From: Bradyrhizobium sp. Tv2a-2
Lineage (GTDB): Bacteria; Pseudomonadota; Alphaproteobacteria; Rhizobiales; Xanthobacteraceae
Direction of reading: 5' to 3'
Assembly: GCF_000472425.1 (NCBI RefSeq)
Contig: NZ_AXAI01000018.1
Span: forward strand, 62,001-126,000
DNA length: 64,000 nucleotides
Shown here: positions 26,196-35,349 of the stretch, piece by piece
How the letters are laid out: the number at the start of each line of letters is the position of its first letter
Numbering within the stretch: position 1 is the first letter of the stretch
Made by a program: the position numbers and the translations under genes
The notes under the pieces: model-generated
The model's database searches: none
Told to the model about the DNA's origin: nothing
What the model saw: the letters and a program-made list of their open reading frames with translations, nothing else

Positions 26196-26302
26196 GGAGC
26201 CCTCCCGGTTTTGGCTGATTGAGCCCCTCTGTGCCATGTCTTATGCTCGAGGTACAGAACGACCAAGGTCGGCCCACAGGGACGGCCATACCAGGGCAAG
26301 CC

Positions 26303-27007
26303 ATGATCGACCTGCACTACGCGCCGACGCCGAACGGCTGGAAAATCTCGATCATGCTGGAGGAGCTCGGGCTTCCCTATACGGTCATTCCGGTCAATAT
26401 CCGCGCCGGCGAGCAGTTCCGGCCCGAATTCCTGGCGATCAGCCCGAACAACCGGATTCCCGCCATCGTCGACCATGAGCCGGCCGACGGCGGCGAGCCG
26501 TTCTCGGTGTTCGAGACGGGGGCGATCCTGATCTACCTCGCCGAGAAGACCGGCCGCTTCCTGCCGAAGGACCTGCGTGGCCGCTCCAAGGTCGTCCAAT
26601 GGGTGATGTGGCAGATGTCAGGCCTGGGGCCGATGCTCGGCCAGCACGGCCATTTCGCGCTCTATGCTGCCGAGAAGATCCCTTACGCCATCGAGCGCTA
26701 CCGCGACGAGGCGGCGCGGCTCTATCACGTGCTCGACGTCCAGCTCGGCAAGACCGGCGCCTATGTCGCGGGCGTGGACTATTCCATCGCCGACATCGCC
26801 TGCTTTCCCTGGACTATGACCCACAAGGCACAGGGTTTTACGCTCGATGATTACCCCAACGTCAAGCGCTGGTACGCCGCGGTGCGGGCGCGGCCGCAGG
26901 TGCAGGCGGGGCTTGCGATCGGTAAGTTCGTCAAGGAGCCGTTCGACGAGGAGGCGAGGCGCAACATGTTCGGCCAGCGCGCGAAGGAAGTGGCGGAGAG
27001 GAAGTGA
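26303..27007 (+). CDS. Glutathione S-transferase, YfcG/YghU-like (Nu class)
   Basis: This 234-residue cytoplasmic protein has a thioredoxin-like N-terminal domain (MIDLHYAPTPNGWKISIMLE), the cis-Pro motif NNRIPAIVDHEP and the helical C-terminal domain (VQWVMWQMSGLGPMLGQHGH). The Asn-rather-than-Tyr start (TPNGWK) and the WQMSGLGP run are typical of Nu-class GSTs with disulfide reductase activity. The ATG at 26303 is preferred over longer in-frame starts because the GST fold begins there. Confidence 0.9.
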   Translation: MIDLHYAPTPNGWKISIMLEELGLPYTVIPVNIRAGEQFRPEFLAISPNNRIPAIVDHEPADGGEPFSVFETGAILIYLAEKTGRFLPKDLRGRSKVVQWVMWQMSGLGPMLGQHGHFALYAAEKIPYAIERYRDEAARLYHVLDVQLGKTGAYVAGVDYSIADIACFPWTMTHKAQGFTLDDYPNVKRWYAAVRARPQVQAGLAIGKFVKEPFDEEARRNMFGQRAKEVAERK

Positions 27008-27015
27008 CGTTCCGC

Positions 27016-27101
27016 CGTCATTGCGAGGCGCGAAGCGACGAAGCAATCCAGAATGCTCGCGCGGAGACAGTCTGGATTGCTTCGCTTCGCTCGCAATGAC
27101 G
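27016..27101. repeat. Palindromic intergenic repeat (CGTCATTGCGAGGCGCGAAG family)
   Basis: The arms CGTCATTGCGAGGCGCGAAG and CTTCGCTTCGCTCGCAATGACG, with AGCAATCCAGA / TCTGGATTGCT inside, form a long hairpin. It lies between the GST and isomerase genes, which face the same way. Confidence 0.85.
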
Positions 27102-27138
27102 ATTTGAGAAAAAGCGAATCAAAACGAGGAAAACGCCC

Positions 27139-27747
27139 ATGATCGAGTTCTTCTTCGACTGCTCCAGTCCCTGGACCTATCTCGCCTTCCACAACATCCA
27201 GCCGCTGGCGAAAGAGTTCGGCGCGGAGATTTCGTGGCGGCCGATCCTGGTCGGCGGCATCTTCAACACCATCAATCCCAGCGTCTACGCCACGCGGGAA
27301 AATCCGGTGCCGGCCAAGCTCGCCTACCAGAAAAAGGACATGGCGGACTGGGCGCGCTCGGCGGGCCTCGCCATCAAGATGCGGCCGACGGTATTTCCGG
27401 TGAACAGCGTGAAGGCGATGCGCGGCTGCATCTTTCTCGGCAAGCACGTGGTGCCGTTCGCGCGCGCGGTGTTCGAGATCTATTGGGGCGAGGACCAGGA
27501 CATCTCGAAGGACGCGGTGCTGGCCGAGGTCTGCAGGCGCGTCGGTGTCGACGCTGAGAAATTCTTTGCCGGGATCGGTCAGCAGGCGATCAAGGACCAG
27601 CTCAAGGCCAATACGGACGAGGTGATGGCGCGCGGCGGCTTCGGCTCGCCGACCATTTTCCTCGACAAGACCGACATGTATTTCGGCAACGACCGCCTGC
27701 CGCTGGTCCGCGAGGCGCTCGCGCGCCGCAAGGAGCGCGCCGCCTGA
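27139..27747 (+). CDS. 2-hydroxychromene-2-carboxylate isomerase family protein (DsbA/kappa-GST fold)
   Basis: This 202-residue protein starts MIEFFFDCSSPWTYLAFHN; the SSPWTYLA segment is the glutathione-binding, serine-containing motif of HCCA isomerases. Family members interconvert 2-hydroxychromene-2-carboxylate and a benzylidenepyruvate in naphthalene-type degradation, but many act elsewhere. The C-terminus holds GGFGSPTIFLDKTDMYFGND. GAGGAAAACGCCC precedes the ATG. The stop overlaps the next start (TGATG). Confidence 0.9.
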   Translation: MIEFFFDCSSPWTYLAFHNIQPLAKEFGAEISWRPILVGGIFNTINPSVYATRENPVPAKLAYQKKDMADWARSAGLAIKMRPTVFPVNSVKAMRGCIFLGKHVVPFARAVFEIYWGEDQDISKDAVLAEVCRRVGVDAEKFFAGIGQQAIKDQLKANTDEVMARGGFGSPTIFLDKTDMYFGNDRLPLVREALARRKERAA

Positions 27748-28721
27748 TGCCGAGAGCTGTCGTCTGTCGCGAGCTGGGCCCGCCGGAGCGGCTGCGGCTG
27801 GAAGAGTTCGCCTCGCGTCCTCCGCGCGAAGGCGAGGTGCGCGTCGCGGTTCGTGCGGCCGGCATCAATTTCCCTGATATCCTGATGGCGGCGGGCGAAT
27901 ATCAGCTCAAGCCGGAGCTGCCGTTCACGCCGGGAGTAGAGGCCGCGGGCGACGTGATCGAGGTTGGCGCGGCCGTGCAAGGCGTGGCCGTCGGCGACAG
28001 GGTGATCGTCAAGATGCGGCACGGCGCCTATACCGACGAGGCGGTGGTTTCGCCCGCGCAGCTCACGCGGCTTCCGAACAATTTCGACTATGCGGAAGGC
28101 GCGACCTTTCTCGCCGCCCATGGCACGGCTCATCACGCGCTGGTCGATCGCGGACAGCTTCTGGCCGGCGAGTTACTGCTGGTGCATGGCGCGGGTGGCG
28201 GCGTGGGATTGGCCGCGGTCGAGATGGGAAAGCTGCTCGGTGCGACCGTGATCGCGGCGGCGTCGTCGGAAGAGAAGCTCGCGGTCGCGCAGGCGCGCGG
28301 CGCCGATCATCTCGTGCTCTATGCCCGCGAAGCGTTTCGCGACGCGGTGAAGCGCATCACCGGCGGGCGTGGCGTCGATGTCGTGTTCGATCCCGTCGGC
28401 GGCGAGATCTTCGAGAACAGCCTGCGCTGCATCGCCTGGGGCGCGCGGCTGCTCGTGATCGGCTTCACCGGCGGCATCGGGCTCGCCCGCACCAACCTGG
28501 TGCTGATCAAAGGCGCGAGTGTGCTTGGCGTTCGCGCAGGCGAGGCCGCGCGAAAAAATCCGGCGCTGGGCGAGGCGCGGCTGGCTGCGCTCTTGCGATG
28601 GGCGGAAGAGGGCCGCATCCGCCCCAACGTCTCGCATCGCCTGCCGCTGGAAGATGCTGCGAAAGCGATGCGGCTATTGACCGAGCGCAAGGCAATCGGG
28701 CGGGTGGCGCTGGTGATGTAG
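27747..28721 (+). CDS. Zinc-less NADPH:quinone oxidoreductase family protein (MDR superfamily)
   Basis: This 324-residue protein has the MDR N-terminal domain (VRAAGINFPDILMAAGEYQL, FTPGVEAAGDVIEVG) and a Rossmann domain with the NADPH loop VHGAGGGVGLAAVEMGKL. The zinc ligands of alcohol dehydrogenases are absent. The ATG shares a base with the stop of the isomerase gene, so the two are cotranslated. It should reduce quinones or enones; the physiological substrate is unknown. Confidence 0.92.
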   Translation: MPRAVVCRELGPPERLRLEEFASRPPREGEVRVAVRAAGINFPDILMAAGEYQLKPELPFTPGVEAAGDVIEVGAAVQGVAVGDRVIVKMRHGAYTDEAVVSPAQLTRLPNNFDYAEGATFLAAHGTAHHALVDRGQLLAGELLLVHGAGGGVGLAAVEMGKLLGATVIAAASSEEKLAVAQARGADHLVLYAREAFRDAVKRITGGRGVDVVFDPVGGEIFENSLRCIAWGARLLVIGFTGGIGLARTNLVLIKGASVLGVRAGEAARKNPALGEARLAALLRWAEEGRIRPNVSHRLPLEDAAKAMRLLTERKAIGRVALVM

Positions 28722-28946
28722 TGTTTGTCCCGGGTATGCGACCCGGGACCCATAACCGCAAGGGCGCAGTTGGAGCGCGAACTCTCTCCTCCGTCATGCG
28801 CGGGCTTGTCCCGGGCATCCACGTCTTTGAACTTGTTCGCGGCACGACGTGGATGGCCGGGACAAGCCCGGCCATGACGAGAGCAAACAGCCTTCACAAA
28901 ACTGAGTCCTGTGGTTATGGGTCCCCGGCTTTCGCCGGGGCGACGA
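28722..28946. repeat. Composite palindromic element, about 220 bases
   Basis: The outer arms GGACCCATAACCGCA (about 28746) and TGTGGTTATGGGTCC (about 28911) are inverted. Inside them GGGCTTGTCCCGGGCATCCACG and CGTGGATGGCCGGGACAAGC form a second hairpin. Short GC hairpins (GTCCCGGGTATGCGACCCGGGAC, CCCCGGCTTTCGCCGGGG) lie at each end. It separates the convergent quinone reductase and crotonase genes. Confidence 0.8.
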
Positions 28947-28950
28947 AAGC

Positions 28951-29841
28951 CTACTTATACTCTCGCTCGTCCCACCACGGAAAATAGTCGGGCATGTCGG
29001 CGGAGACTTTGTTCTTGAAGACCGCCGGGCGCTTCTCCAGGAACGCCGTCACGCCTTCCTTGACGTCCTCGGAGCGGCCGCGGGTGTAGATGCCGCGGCT
29101 GTCGACTTTGTGCGCTTCCATCGGATCGTCCGCACCGAGCATCCGCCACATCATCTGGCGGATCAGGGCGACCGAGACCGGCGCGGTCTTGGCCGCGATC
29201 TCGCGTGCCAGCGCGCGCGCCGTCGTCAACAGCTCTTCGGGCGGCACCACCTTGCTGACGAGGCGGCCGGCGAGTGCCTCCTGCGCCGGGAAGACGCGGC
29301 CGGTGTAGCACCACTCCAGCGCCTGCGAGATGCCGACGATGCGCGGCAGGAACCAGCTCGACGCCGCCTCCGGCACGATGCCGCGCTGGGAGAACACGAA
29401 GCCGAACCGCGCCTCCGTCGATGCGATGCGGATATCCATCGCAAGCTGCATGGTGACGCCGATGCCGACGGCCGCGCCGTTGACCGCGGCGATCACGGGC
29501 TTGAGGCTCTTGAAGATCCGCAGCGTGACCTGGCCGCCGCCATCGCGCACATTTGCGTCGCTGTAATCGACCTTGCCGTCAGCCAGCCGCTTCACCGGCC
29601 CGCGCCGCGCGTCGCGGTCGAAGGTGTTGGCGCCGGACGACAGATCGGCGCCGGCGCAGAAGGCGCGGCCCGCGCCGGTGACGATGATCGCGCGGACTTC
29701 GTCATCCTTGTCCGCCTGGTCGAAGGCGTCGATCAATTCCTGCTGCATGGTCGCGTTGAAGGCGTTGAGCTTGTCGGGCCGGTTCAACGTGATGGTGAGG
29801 ATGTTTTCGGCGACCTCGTATGTGATGGTCTCGTAGGCCAT
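28951..29841 (-). CDS. Enoyl-CoA hydratase/isomerase (crotonase) family protein
   Basis: This is a 296-residue crotonase. ITLNRPDKLNAFNATMQQEL is the N-terminal strand motif, GAGRAFCAGADLSSG gives the first oxyanion-hole region, and NGAAVGIGVTMQLAMDIRIA the second. The Glu of FGFVFSQRGIVPEAASSWFL is at a catalytic position. It hydrates or isomerises acyl-CoA double bonds. GAAGGAAACACCC precedes the ATG at 29841. The length is slightly above the usual 260. Confidence 0.92.
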   Translation of the reverse strand: MAYETITYEVAENILTITLNRPDKLNAFNATMQQELIDAFDQADKDDEVRAIIVTGAGRAFCAGADLSSGANTFDRDARRGPVKRLADGKVDYSDANVRDGGGQVTLRIFKSLKPVIAAVNGAAVGIGVTMQLAMDIRIASTEARFGFVFSQRGIVPEAASSWFLPRIVGISQALEWCYTGRVFPAQEALAGRLVSKVVPPEELLTTARALAREIAAKTAPVSVALIRQMMWRMLGADDPMEAHKVDSRGIYTRGRSEDVKEGVTAFLEKRPAVFKNKVSADMPDYFPWWDEREYK

Positions 29842-29875
29842 GGGTGTTTCCTTCGTTTGATTCTTGTTTTTGCGC

Positions 29876-30000
29876 CGTCATTCCGGGGCGGTGCGTCAGC
29901 ACCGAACTATGGTGCGCAATTGCGCACCTGAGAATCTCGAGGTTTCCCAATGCGCAATTGCGCACCTGAGGTTCCCGCTTCGCGTGCCCCGGAACGACGG
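29876..30000. repeat. Palindromic repeat with two internal GCGCAATTGCGC units
   Basis: The ends are CGTCATTCCGGGGCGGTGCG and GCGTGCCCCGGAACGACGG. Between them TGCGCAATTGCGCACCTGAG occurs twice, about 44 bases apart, each a perfect palindrome. It is related to the repeats at 20176 and 24233. It lies upstream of the crotonase start and downstream of the amidase stop. Confidence 0.85.
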
Positions 30001-30009
30001 AGCGTGTAG

Positions 30010-31431
30010 TTACCTCTTCGGCGGGCTTGGCCACGGCCGCTGCGGGCCGCGCAGGACTTCGAACGTCTTGGCCATCGCCAGCACGCCGTGATCGTCGAAG
30101 CGGCGGCCGATGATCTGCACGCCGATCGGGAAACCATCGGCATCATAGCCGCCATTGATGGAGACGGCGGGATTCTCCGCCATGTTCCACGGCACGGTGA
30201 AGCAGATGTGCTCGAACGGCTTGTCCGGATCGTTGAGGGGAGAGGCGAACTCCGCCGGAAACTTCACAACCGGCGACACCGGCGAGATCACGTAGTCGAG
30301 GTCGAAGAACAGCTTTGCGGCCGCCGCACGGATCGCCATGGTGGCGTTGAAGCCGCGGACCACGTCGACGCCCGTCAGTTTTGCGCCCCGCTCGCCCCAT
30401 TTGAGGATGTAGGGCAGCGTCCTGGCGCGTTCGGCCGGTTCGAGCTTGCTCAGATCGTCCCACATCCGCGCGCGCCAGAAATTGTCGAGGCCTTCCAGCA
30501 TCTCGCGGTTGACGATGCCGTCGACCTCGGTGACGACGGCGCCCGCGGATTCGAAGGCTTTCGCGGCCTTCACCACCACCTCGCGCACTGGCTTCTCCAG
30601 CGGCTGTCCGGCGCCGGCATCGAGCATCAGCCCGAGCCTGAGCTTGCGCGGCGACTTTTCCAGGGCCTTCCAGTTGATGTCGTTGGGTGGCAGGCTCATG
30701 CCATCGCGGCGATCGGGCTTGGACAGCACGGTCATCATCAGCGCGGCATCGTCGACGATCCGCGTCATGGGACCTGCGACGCGGCCGACATAGGGCGGAT
30801 CGATCGGGATACGCCCGAGGCTCGGCTTCAATGCCACAAGCCCGCACCAGCAGGCCGGCAGCCGCACCGAGCCGCCGATATCGGTGCCGAGATGCAGCGG
30901 GCCATAGCCTGCTGCGGCGGCGGCACCGGCCCCCGAACTCGATCCGCCGGGATTTTTGGAGAGATCCCAGGGGTTGCGCGTGAGTGGATGGAAGCTTGAG
31001 AGCCCCGACGACAGCATGCCGTAATCCGGCATGGTGGTCTTGGAGAAGATGATCGCGCCGGCCTCGCGCAGGCGCGCCGCGGGCGGCGCGTCCACCGCCG
31101 CGGGGACAAGTTTGATGCTCGCCGCGCCCAGCGGAATCGGTTGGCCTTTCGTGGCGACATTGTCCTTGATGGTGACCGGCACGCCATCGAGGGAGCCGGT
31201 CTTCTCATCTTTCTGCCAGCGGTCCGTCGAGGCCTTCGCGGCGGCGCGCGCGCCGTCGGGATCGAACGCGTAGAGCGCCTTCAGATGCGGCTCCCAGGTT
31301 TCGATATGCGCCAGCACCTCCTCCATCACCTCGGAGGGCGAGAACTGCTTGGCACGATAGCCGGCCATCAGATCGACGGCGGACAGGTCGTGCAGCGAGG
31401 TGACAGTCTCGTCGTTTCCCTCGCTATGCAT
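30010..31431 (-). CDS. Amidase signature family hydrolase
   Basis: This 473-residue enzyme has the Ser-Ser-Lys amidase signature: the Lys in PVTIKDNVATKGQP, and the Gly/Ser-rich stretch NPGGSSSGAGAAAAAGYGPL followed by LGTDIGGSVRLPA with the nucleophile Ser. It hydrolyses C-N amide bonds. The ATG at 31431 overlaps the end of the M20 gene by 8 bases, which indicates cotranslation. It is the last gene of a five-gene minus-strand unit with the ABC transporter. Confidence 0.93.
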   Translation of the reverse strand: MHSEGNDETVTSLHDLSAVDLMAGYRAKQFSPSEVMEEVLAHIETWEPHLKALYAFDPDGARAAAKASTDRWQKDEKTGSLDGVPVTIKDNVATKGQPIPLGAASIKLVPAAVDAPPAARLREAGAIIFSKTTMPDYGMLSSGLSSFHPLTRNPWDLSKNPGGSSSGAGAAAAAGYGPLHLGTDIGGSVRLPACWCGLVALKPSLGRIPIDPPYVGRVAGPMTRIVDDAALMMTVLSKPDRRDGMSLPPNDINWKALEKSPRKLRLGLMLDAGAGQPLEKPVREVVVKAAKAFESAGAVVTEVDGIVNREMLEGLDNFWRARMWDDLSKLEPAERARTLPYILKWGERGAKLTGVDVVRGFNATMAIRAAAAKLFFDLDYVISPVSPVVKFPAEFASPLNDPDKPFEHICFTVPWNMAENPAVSINGGYDADGFPIGVQIIGRRFDDHGVLAMAKTFEVLRGPQRPWPSPPKR

Positions 31432-32596
31432 GGGAACCTGCCGGAAGCCGGGTTTCGATGATGCGGGCGAACATGCTGGCGCCGATCGGCAGAATCTTGT
31501 CGTCGAGCACATAGCCGGGATTGTGCACCGGCACCGATCCGTCGTGGCCGATCCAGAAATAGGCGCCGGGGACCGTCTGCATCATGTCGGCGAAATCCTC
31601 GCTGCCCATCTTGGGTTTGGAGCGGGTGAACACCTTGGCGGGATCGACGACGGTGCGCGCAACCTCCTCGACCACGCGTGACTGCTCCTCCTGATTGACG
31701 AGAACACTGAAAGTGTCACGAATATCGGCCGTGATCTCGCAACTGAAGGCGGTCGCCATGCCGGTGCAGATCGCGCGCATGCGCTCGCGGATCAAGGCGC
31801 GTGCTTCGTCCGAAAAGGCACGCACGGTGCCGCAGAGCCTGGCTTCGCCGGGGATCACGTTGTAGGCGGAGCCGGCGTGGATCTGGGTGATCGACAGCAC
31901 CGCCGGATGCATCGGATCGACGTTGCGGCTGACAATGCTCTGCAGCGCCTGGGCCACCGTCATCGCGATGATCACCGCGTCCTTGGACCGCTCGGGCATC
32001 GCGCCATGCGCGCCATAGCCCTGGATGATGATGTCGAAGAAATCGGCGCCGGCCATCGCCGGCCCCGGCAGGATCGCGATCTCGCCGTGATTGAGGTCGG
32101 GCGCGTTGTGCAGGCCGTAAACCTCGTCACAGGGGAATTTCGCAAACAGCCCGTCCTTGATCATGGCGCGGGCGCCGCCAAGGCCTTCTTCCGCCGGCTG
32201 GAAGATGAAGTGCACGGTGCCGTCGAAATTCCTGGTCTCGGCGAGGTAGCGCGCGGTGCCGAGCAGAATGGTGGTGTGGCCATCATGGCCGCAGCCGTGG
32301 AAGCGGCCTGGAATGGTGGAGCGCCATTTCAGGTTGGTGTTTTCCTCCATCGGCAGCGCGTCCATGTCGGCGCGCAGGCCGATGCGCTTGGCCCCATTGC
32401 CCTTGCCCTTGAGCACGCCGATGACGCCGGTGCCGCCGAGACCGCGATGCACCTCGATGCCCCATTGCGCGAGCTTCTCCGCGACGATGCCTGAGGTGCG
32501 CACCTCCTCGAAGCCGATCTCGGGATGGGCGTGGAGGTCGCGCCGGATGGCGGTCAGTTCGTCGGCATAGCCTTGGATGCGGTCGATGGTCGGCAT
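31424..32596 (-). CDS. M20 amidohydrolase (hippurate / N-acyl-amino-acid hydrolase type)
   Basis: This is a 390-residue metallopeptidase-fold enzyme. LHAHPEIGFEEVRTSGIVAE is the family N-terminus, GLRADMDALPMEENTN and GCGHDGHTTILLGTARYL hold metal ligands, and FIFQPAEEGLGGARAMI holds the catalytic Glu pair. It cleaves N-acyl or N-aroyl amino acids. The ATG at 32596 has a GAGAGAC site. It lies between the ABC ATPase and the amidase and overlaps the latter, suggesting that imported conjugates are hydrolysed here. Confidence 0.93.
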   Translation of the reverse strand: MPTIDRIQGYADELTAIRRDLHAHPEIGFEEVRTSGIVAEKLAQWGIEVHRGLGGTGVIGVLKGKGNGAKRIGLRADMDALPMEENTNLKWRSTIPGRFHGCGHDGHTTILLGTARYLAETRNFDGTVHFIFQPAEEGLGGARAMIKDGLFAKFPCDEVYGLHNAPDLNHGEIAILPGPAMAGADFFDIIIQGYGAHGAMPERSKDAVIIAMTVAQALQSIVSRNVDPMHPAVLSITQIHAGSAYNVIPGEARLCGTVRAFSDEARALIRERMRAICTGMATAFSCEITADIRDTFSVLVNQEEQSRVVEEVARTVVDPAKVFTRSKPKMGSEDFADMMQTVPGAYFWIGHDGSVPVHNPGYVLDDKILPIGASMFARIIETRLPAGSHA

Positions 32597-32741
32597 GTCT
32601 CTCTTATCCGGTTGAACGAGATGTAGCTTGAGGTTTGAAAGTCGGGCCGGAACGCGACGTTAGACCTGTCATTGCAACAAGCGCAAGGCGCGGAGCAATT
32701 CCACTTTTGCATGACGTATGAGCGGGAAGAATTTGACTCCG

Positions 32742-32778
32742 TCCGGGGCGGTGCGCAGCGCCGAACCCGGAATGACCG
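32742..32778. repeat. Partial CCGGGGCGGTGCG repeat
   Basis: A short half-copy (GTCCGGGGCGGTGCGCAGCG, then CGAACCCGGAATGACC) lies between the ABC ATPase stop and the M20 start. It resembles the left end of the element at 29876. Confidence 0.6.
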
Positions 32779-32788
32779 TGCGAATGGC

Positions 32789-34432
32789 TTACGCCACGGC
32801 CGCTTCGTCCACGGGACGGAAATTCGCAAAATCCCAGCCGCGGCCGGGGGCGGCCTCCAGCAGGGAGCGGGTGTAGGGTTGTTGCGGGTTGGTCAGGACT
32901 TCGGCCGCCGCGCCCTGTTCGACCACGCGGCCGTTCTGCATCACCACGACGTCGTCGCAGATTTGGGCTGCGACCCGCAGGTCATGGGTGATGAAGAGGA
33001 GCGCAATGCCGAGCCGCTTTTGGATCTCGTCGAGCAGTTCCAGCACCTGCGCCTGCACCGAGACGTCGAGCGCGGAGACCGCTTCGTCCGCCACCAGCAC
33101 CGCGGGGTCGAGGGCGAGCGCGCGCGCAATGGCGATACGCTGGCGCTGGCCGCCGGAGAACTGGTGCGGATAGCGTGAGACCGCATCGCCCGGCAGCCCG
33201 ACGAGCTCGAGCAGCTCGCGGGCGCGGGCGAGCGCCTTCTCCCGCTGCACGCCGTAATTGATCGGGCCTTCCGCGATGCTTTCGCCGGTCGTGATGCGCG
33301 GATTGAGGGAGCGATAGGGATCCTGGAAGATCATCTGGATGCGCTGGCGGTGCGGCCGCAGCAGCCGTCGCGACAGCTCGGAGATCTCGCGGCCAACGAG
33401 CCGGATGCCGCCGGAGGTCGGATCGATCAGGCGAACGATGCAGCGCGCCACGGTCGACTTGCCCGAGCCGCTTTCGCCGACGATGCCGAGGGTGCGGCCC
33501 TTGCGCAGTGTCAGCGTGACGTCGTCGGCGGCCTTCACCTCGCGGGCTTTTCCAAGGAACGAGCGCTCGCGATAGACCTTGCCGAGCTCGTTGGCCTCCA
33601 GCACCACGGGCTCTTCCGTCTCAGGGCGGGGGCTGCGGGGCACGAGGCTCGGCACCGCCGAGAGCAGGTTGCGGGTATAGTCCATCGCGGGCTTGCGCAG
33701 GATGGTGTCGAGCGGGCCGGTCTCGACCAGGCGACCCTGGCGCATCACCGCGACGCGGTCGGCGATCTCGGCGACCACGCCCATGTCGTGGGTGATGAAC
33801 AGCACGGCAGTGCCGTGATCGCGCTGCAGGTCGCGGATCAGGGTCAGGATCTGCTTTTGCGTGGTGACGTCGAGCGCGGTGGTCGGCTCGTCCGCGATCA
33901 GGAGCTTCGGCTCGAGCACGAGGGCCATCGCGATCATGATGCGCTGGCGCTGGCCGCCGGACAGCCTGTGCGGATAGGAAGCGAAGATGCGCTCGACCTC
34001 GGGCAAGCGGACCTGCTCCATCATGTCGAGGATGCGCTTGCGCCGTGCGCGCGCATCGAGCCCGGTGTGAGCGCGGAGCACCTCGTCGATCTGCCGGCCG
34101 ACCGGCACGACCGGGTTGAGCGCCGTCATCGGTTCCTGGAAGATCATCGCCATGGTGGTGGCGCGCAGCTGCCGCAGCCGGCTTTCGCTGGCGGTCAGCA
34201 GCTCCTCGCCGACCAGCTTGACGCTGCCCGCGGTCGGCACCAGCACGCCCTTCTGCAACAGGCCCATCACGGTGAGCGAGGTGACCGATTTGCCCGAGCC
34301 GCTCTCGCCGACGACGCAGAGTGTCTCGCGGCCTGCGACCTGAAGCGAGATGCGGTCGATGATGCGGGAGCCGTCGGGCTTCTTGCCGAGGCTGACGACG
34401 AGGTCGCGGATGTCGAGGATGGTATCGGTCAT
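32789..34432 (-). CDS. ABC transporter ATP-binding protein with two fused ATPase domains (DppDF/GsiA-like)
   Basis: This 547-residue protein carries two complete peptide-importer type ATPases in one chain. Walker A motifs are GESGSGKSVTSL near residue 40 and GESGSGKSTVARC near residue 330; each is followed by LSGGQRQRI-type signatures, by LLIADEPTTALD or LVADEAVSALD, and by an oligopeptide C-terminal segment. It energises the two permeases upstream. The ATG at 34432 is 2 bases after the permease stop; an open frame further upstream is not used. Confidence 0.93.
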   Translation of the reverse strand: MTDTILDIRDLVVSLGKKPDGSRIIDRISLQVAGRETLCVVGESGSGKSVTSLTVMGLLQKGVLVPTAGSVKLVGEELLTASESRLRQLRATTMAMIFQEPMTALNPVVPVGRQIDEVLRAHTGLDARARRKRILDMMEQVRLPEVERIFASYPHRLSGGQRQRIMIAMALVLEPKLLIADEPTTALDVTTQKQILTLIRDLQRDHGTAVLFITHDMGVVAEIADRVAVMRQGRLVETGPLDTILRKPAMDYTRNLLSAVPSLVPRSPRPETEEPVVLEANELGKVYRERSFLGKAREVKAADDVTLTLRKGRTLGIVGESGSGKSTVARCIVRLIDPTSGGIRLVGREISELSRRLLRPHRQRIQMIFQDPYRSLNPRITTGESIAEGPINYGVQREKALARARELLELVGLPGDAVSRYPHQFSGGQRQRIAIARALALDPAVLVADEAVSALDVSVQAQVLELLDEIQKRLGIALLFITHDLRVAAQICDDVVVMQNGRVVEQGAAAEVLTNPQQPYTRSLLEAAPGRGWDFANFRPVDEAAVA

Positions 34433-34434
34433 AA

Positions 34435-35325
34435 TTACTTGCCGCCTTCGCGCTGCTTCATGCGGGGATCGAGCGCATCGCGCGCGGCGTCGCCGACCAG
34501 GTTGATGCTGAGGATCGCGATCGACAACAGAAGGCCTGGCCAGAAGATCAGCGACGGCTTGATCTGGAAGTAGGCGCGGCCCTCGGCCATGATGTTGCCC
34601 CAGGTCGGTGTCTCCGGGCTGATGCCGGCGCCGAGGAACGACAGGATCGCCTCGGTGAGAATGGCGGAGGCGCAGACGTAAGTGCCTTGCACGATCAAAG
34701 GCGCAACCGTGTTGGGCATCAAATGCCGCCACATGATCTTGGGCAGGCTCGAGCCGAGCGAGATGGCAGCTTCGACATAGGGCTCCTCGCGCGCGGCGAG
34801 CACGACCGAGCGCACCAGCCGTGCCACGCGCGGCACTTCCGGAATGGTGATCGCGATCAGCACGGTCATGACACTCGCGCCCGACAGCGAGACCACGGCG
34901 ATCGCAAGCAGGATGCTCGGGATCGCCATCAAGCCGTCCATGACGCGCATCATCACGGCGTCGACCCATTTGAAGAAGCCGGAGACGAGGCCGATCGCGA
35001 GCCCGACCGCGACGGAGAAGACCGCGGAGCCGATGCCGATCAGAAGCGAGATGCGGCCGCCATAGATGACGCGCGAGAGCAGGTCGCGGCCATAGCCGTC
35101 GGTGCCGAGCAGGAATTGGGCGCTGGACGGCTTCAGCCGCAGCGCGGGCGCAAGCTGCAGCGGATCGTGCGGGGCGAGCCAGGGCGCCAGCACCGATATC
35201 GCGACGATGAGGACGAGCAGGATGGTCGCGGCCGCGATGATGGGAGTCGCTGTGAGGAAACCGAGCTTCGGCCGCAGCGGCGTCGTGATCGGAAGCGACG
35301 GTTCGGGGAGGGTGTCGATCGCCAT
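34435..35325 (-). CDS. ABC transporter permease (DppC-like)
   Basis: This 296-residue inner-membrane protein has the N-terminal OppC-type extension (PLRPKLGFLTATPIIAAATI), the LLGTDGYGRDLLSRVIYGGR motif of DppC proteins, and the EAA loop YVEAAISLGSSLPKIMWRHL. It has about six spans. It is second in the unit, 24 bases after the DppB-like gene and 2 bases before the ATPase gene. Confidence 0.94.
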   Translation of the reverse strand: MAIDTLPEPSLPITTPLRPKLGFLTATPIIAAATILLVLIVAISVLAPWLAPHDPLQLAPALRLKPSSAQFLLGTDGYGRDLLSRVIYGGRISLLIGIGSAVFSVAVGLAIGLVSGFFKWVDAVMMRVMDGLMAIPSILLAIAVVSLSGASVMTVLIAITIPEVPRVARLVRSVVLAAREEPYVEAAISLGSSLPKIMWRHLMPNTVAPLIVQGTYVCASAILTEAILSFLGAGISPETPTWGNIMAEGRAYFQIKPSLIFWPGLLLSIAILSINLVGDAARDALDPRMKQREGGK

Positions 35326-35349
35326 TTCTGATCCTTTAGCGCCTGATGC

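Noticed and set aside
29911..29976. Two TGCGCAATTGCGCACCTGAG units considered as a CRISPR-like or operator array
   Set aside because: There are only two units, both inside a larger palindromic repeat, and no cas genes are present.
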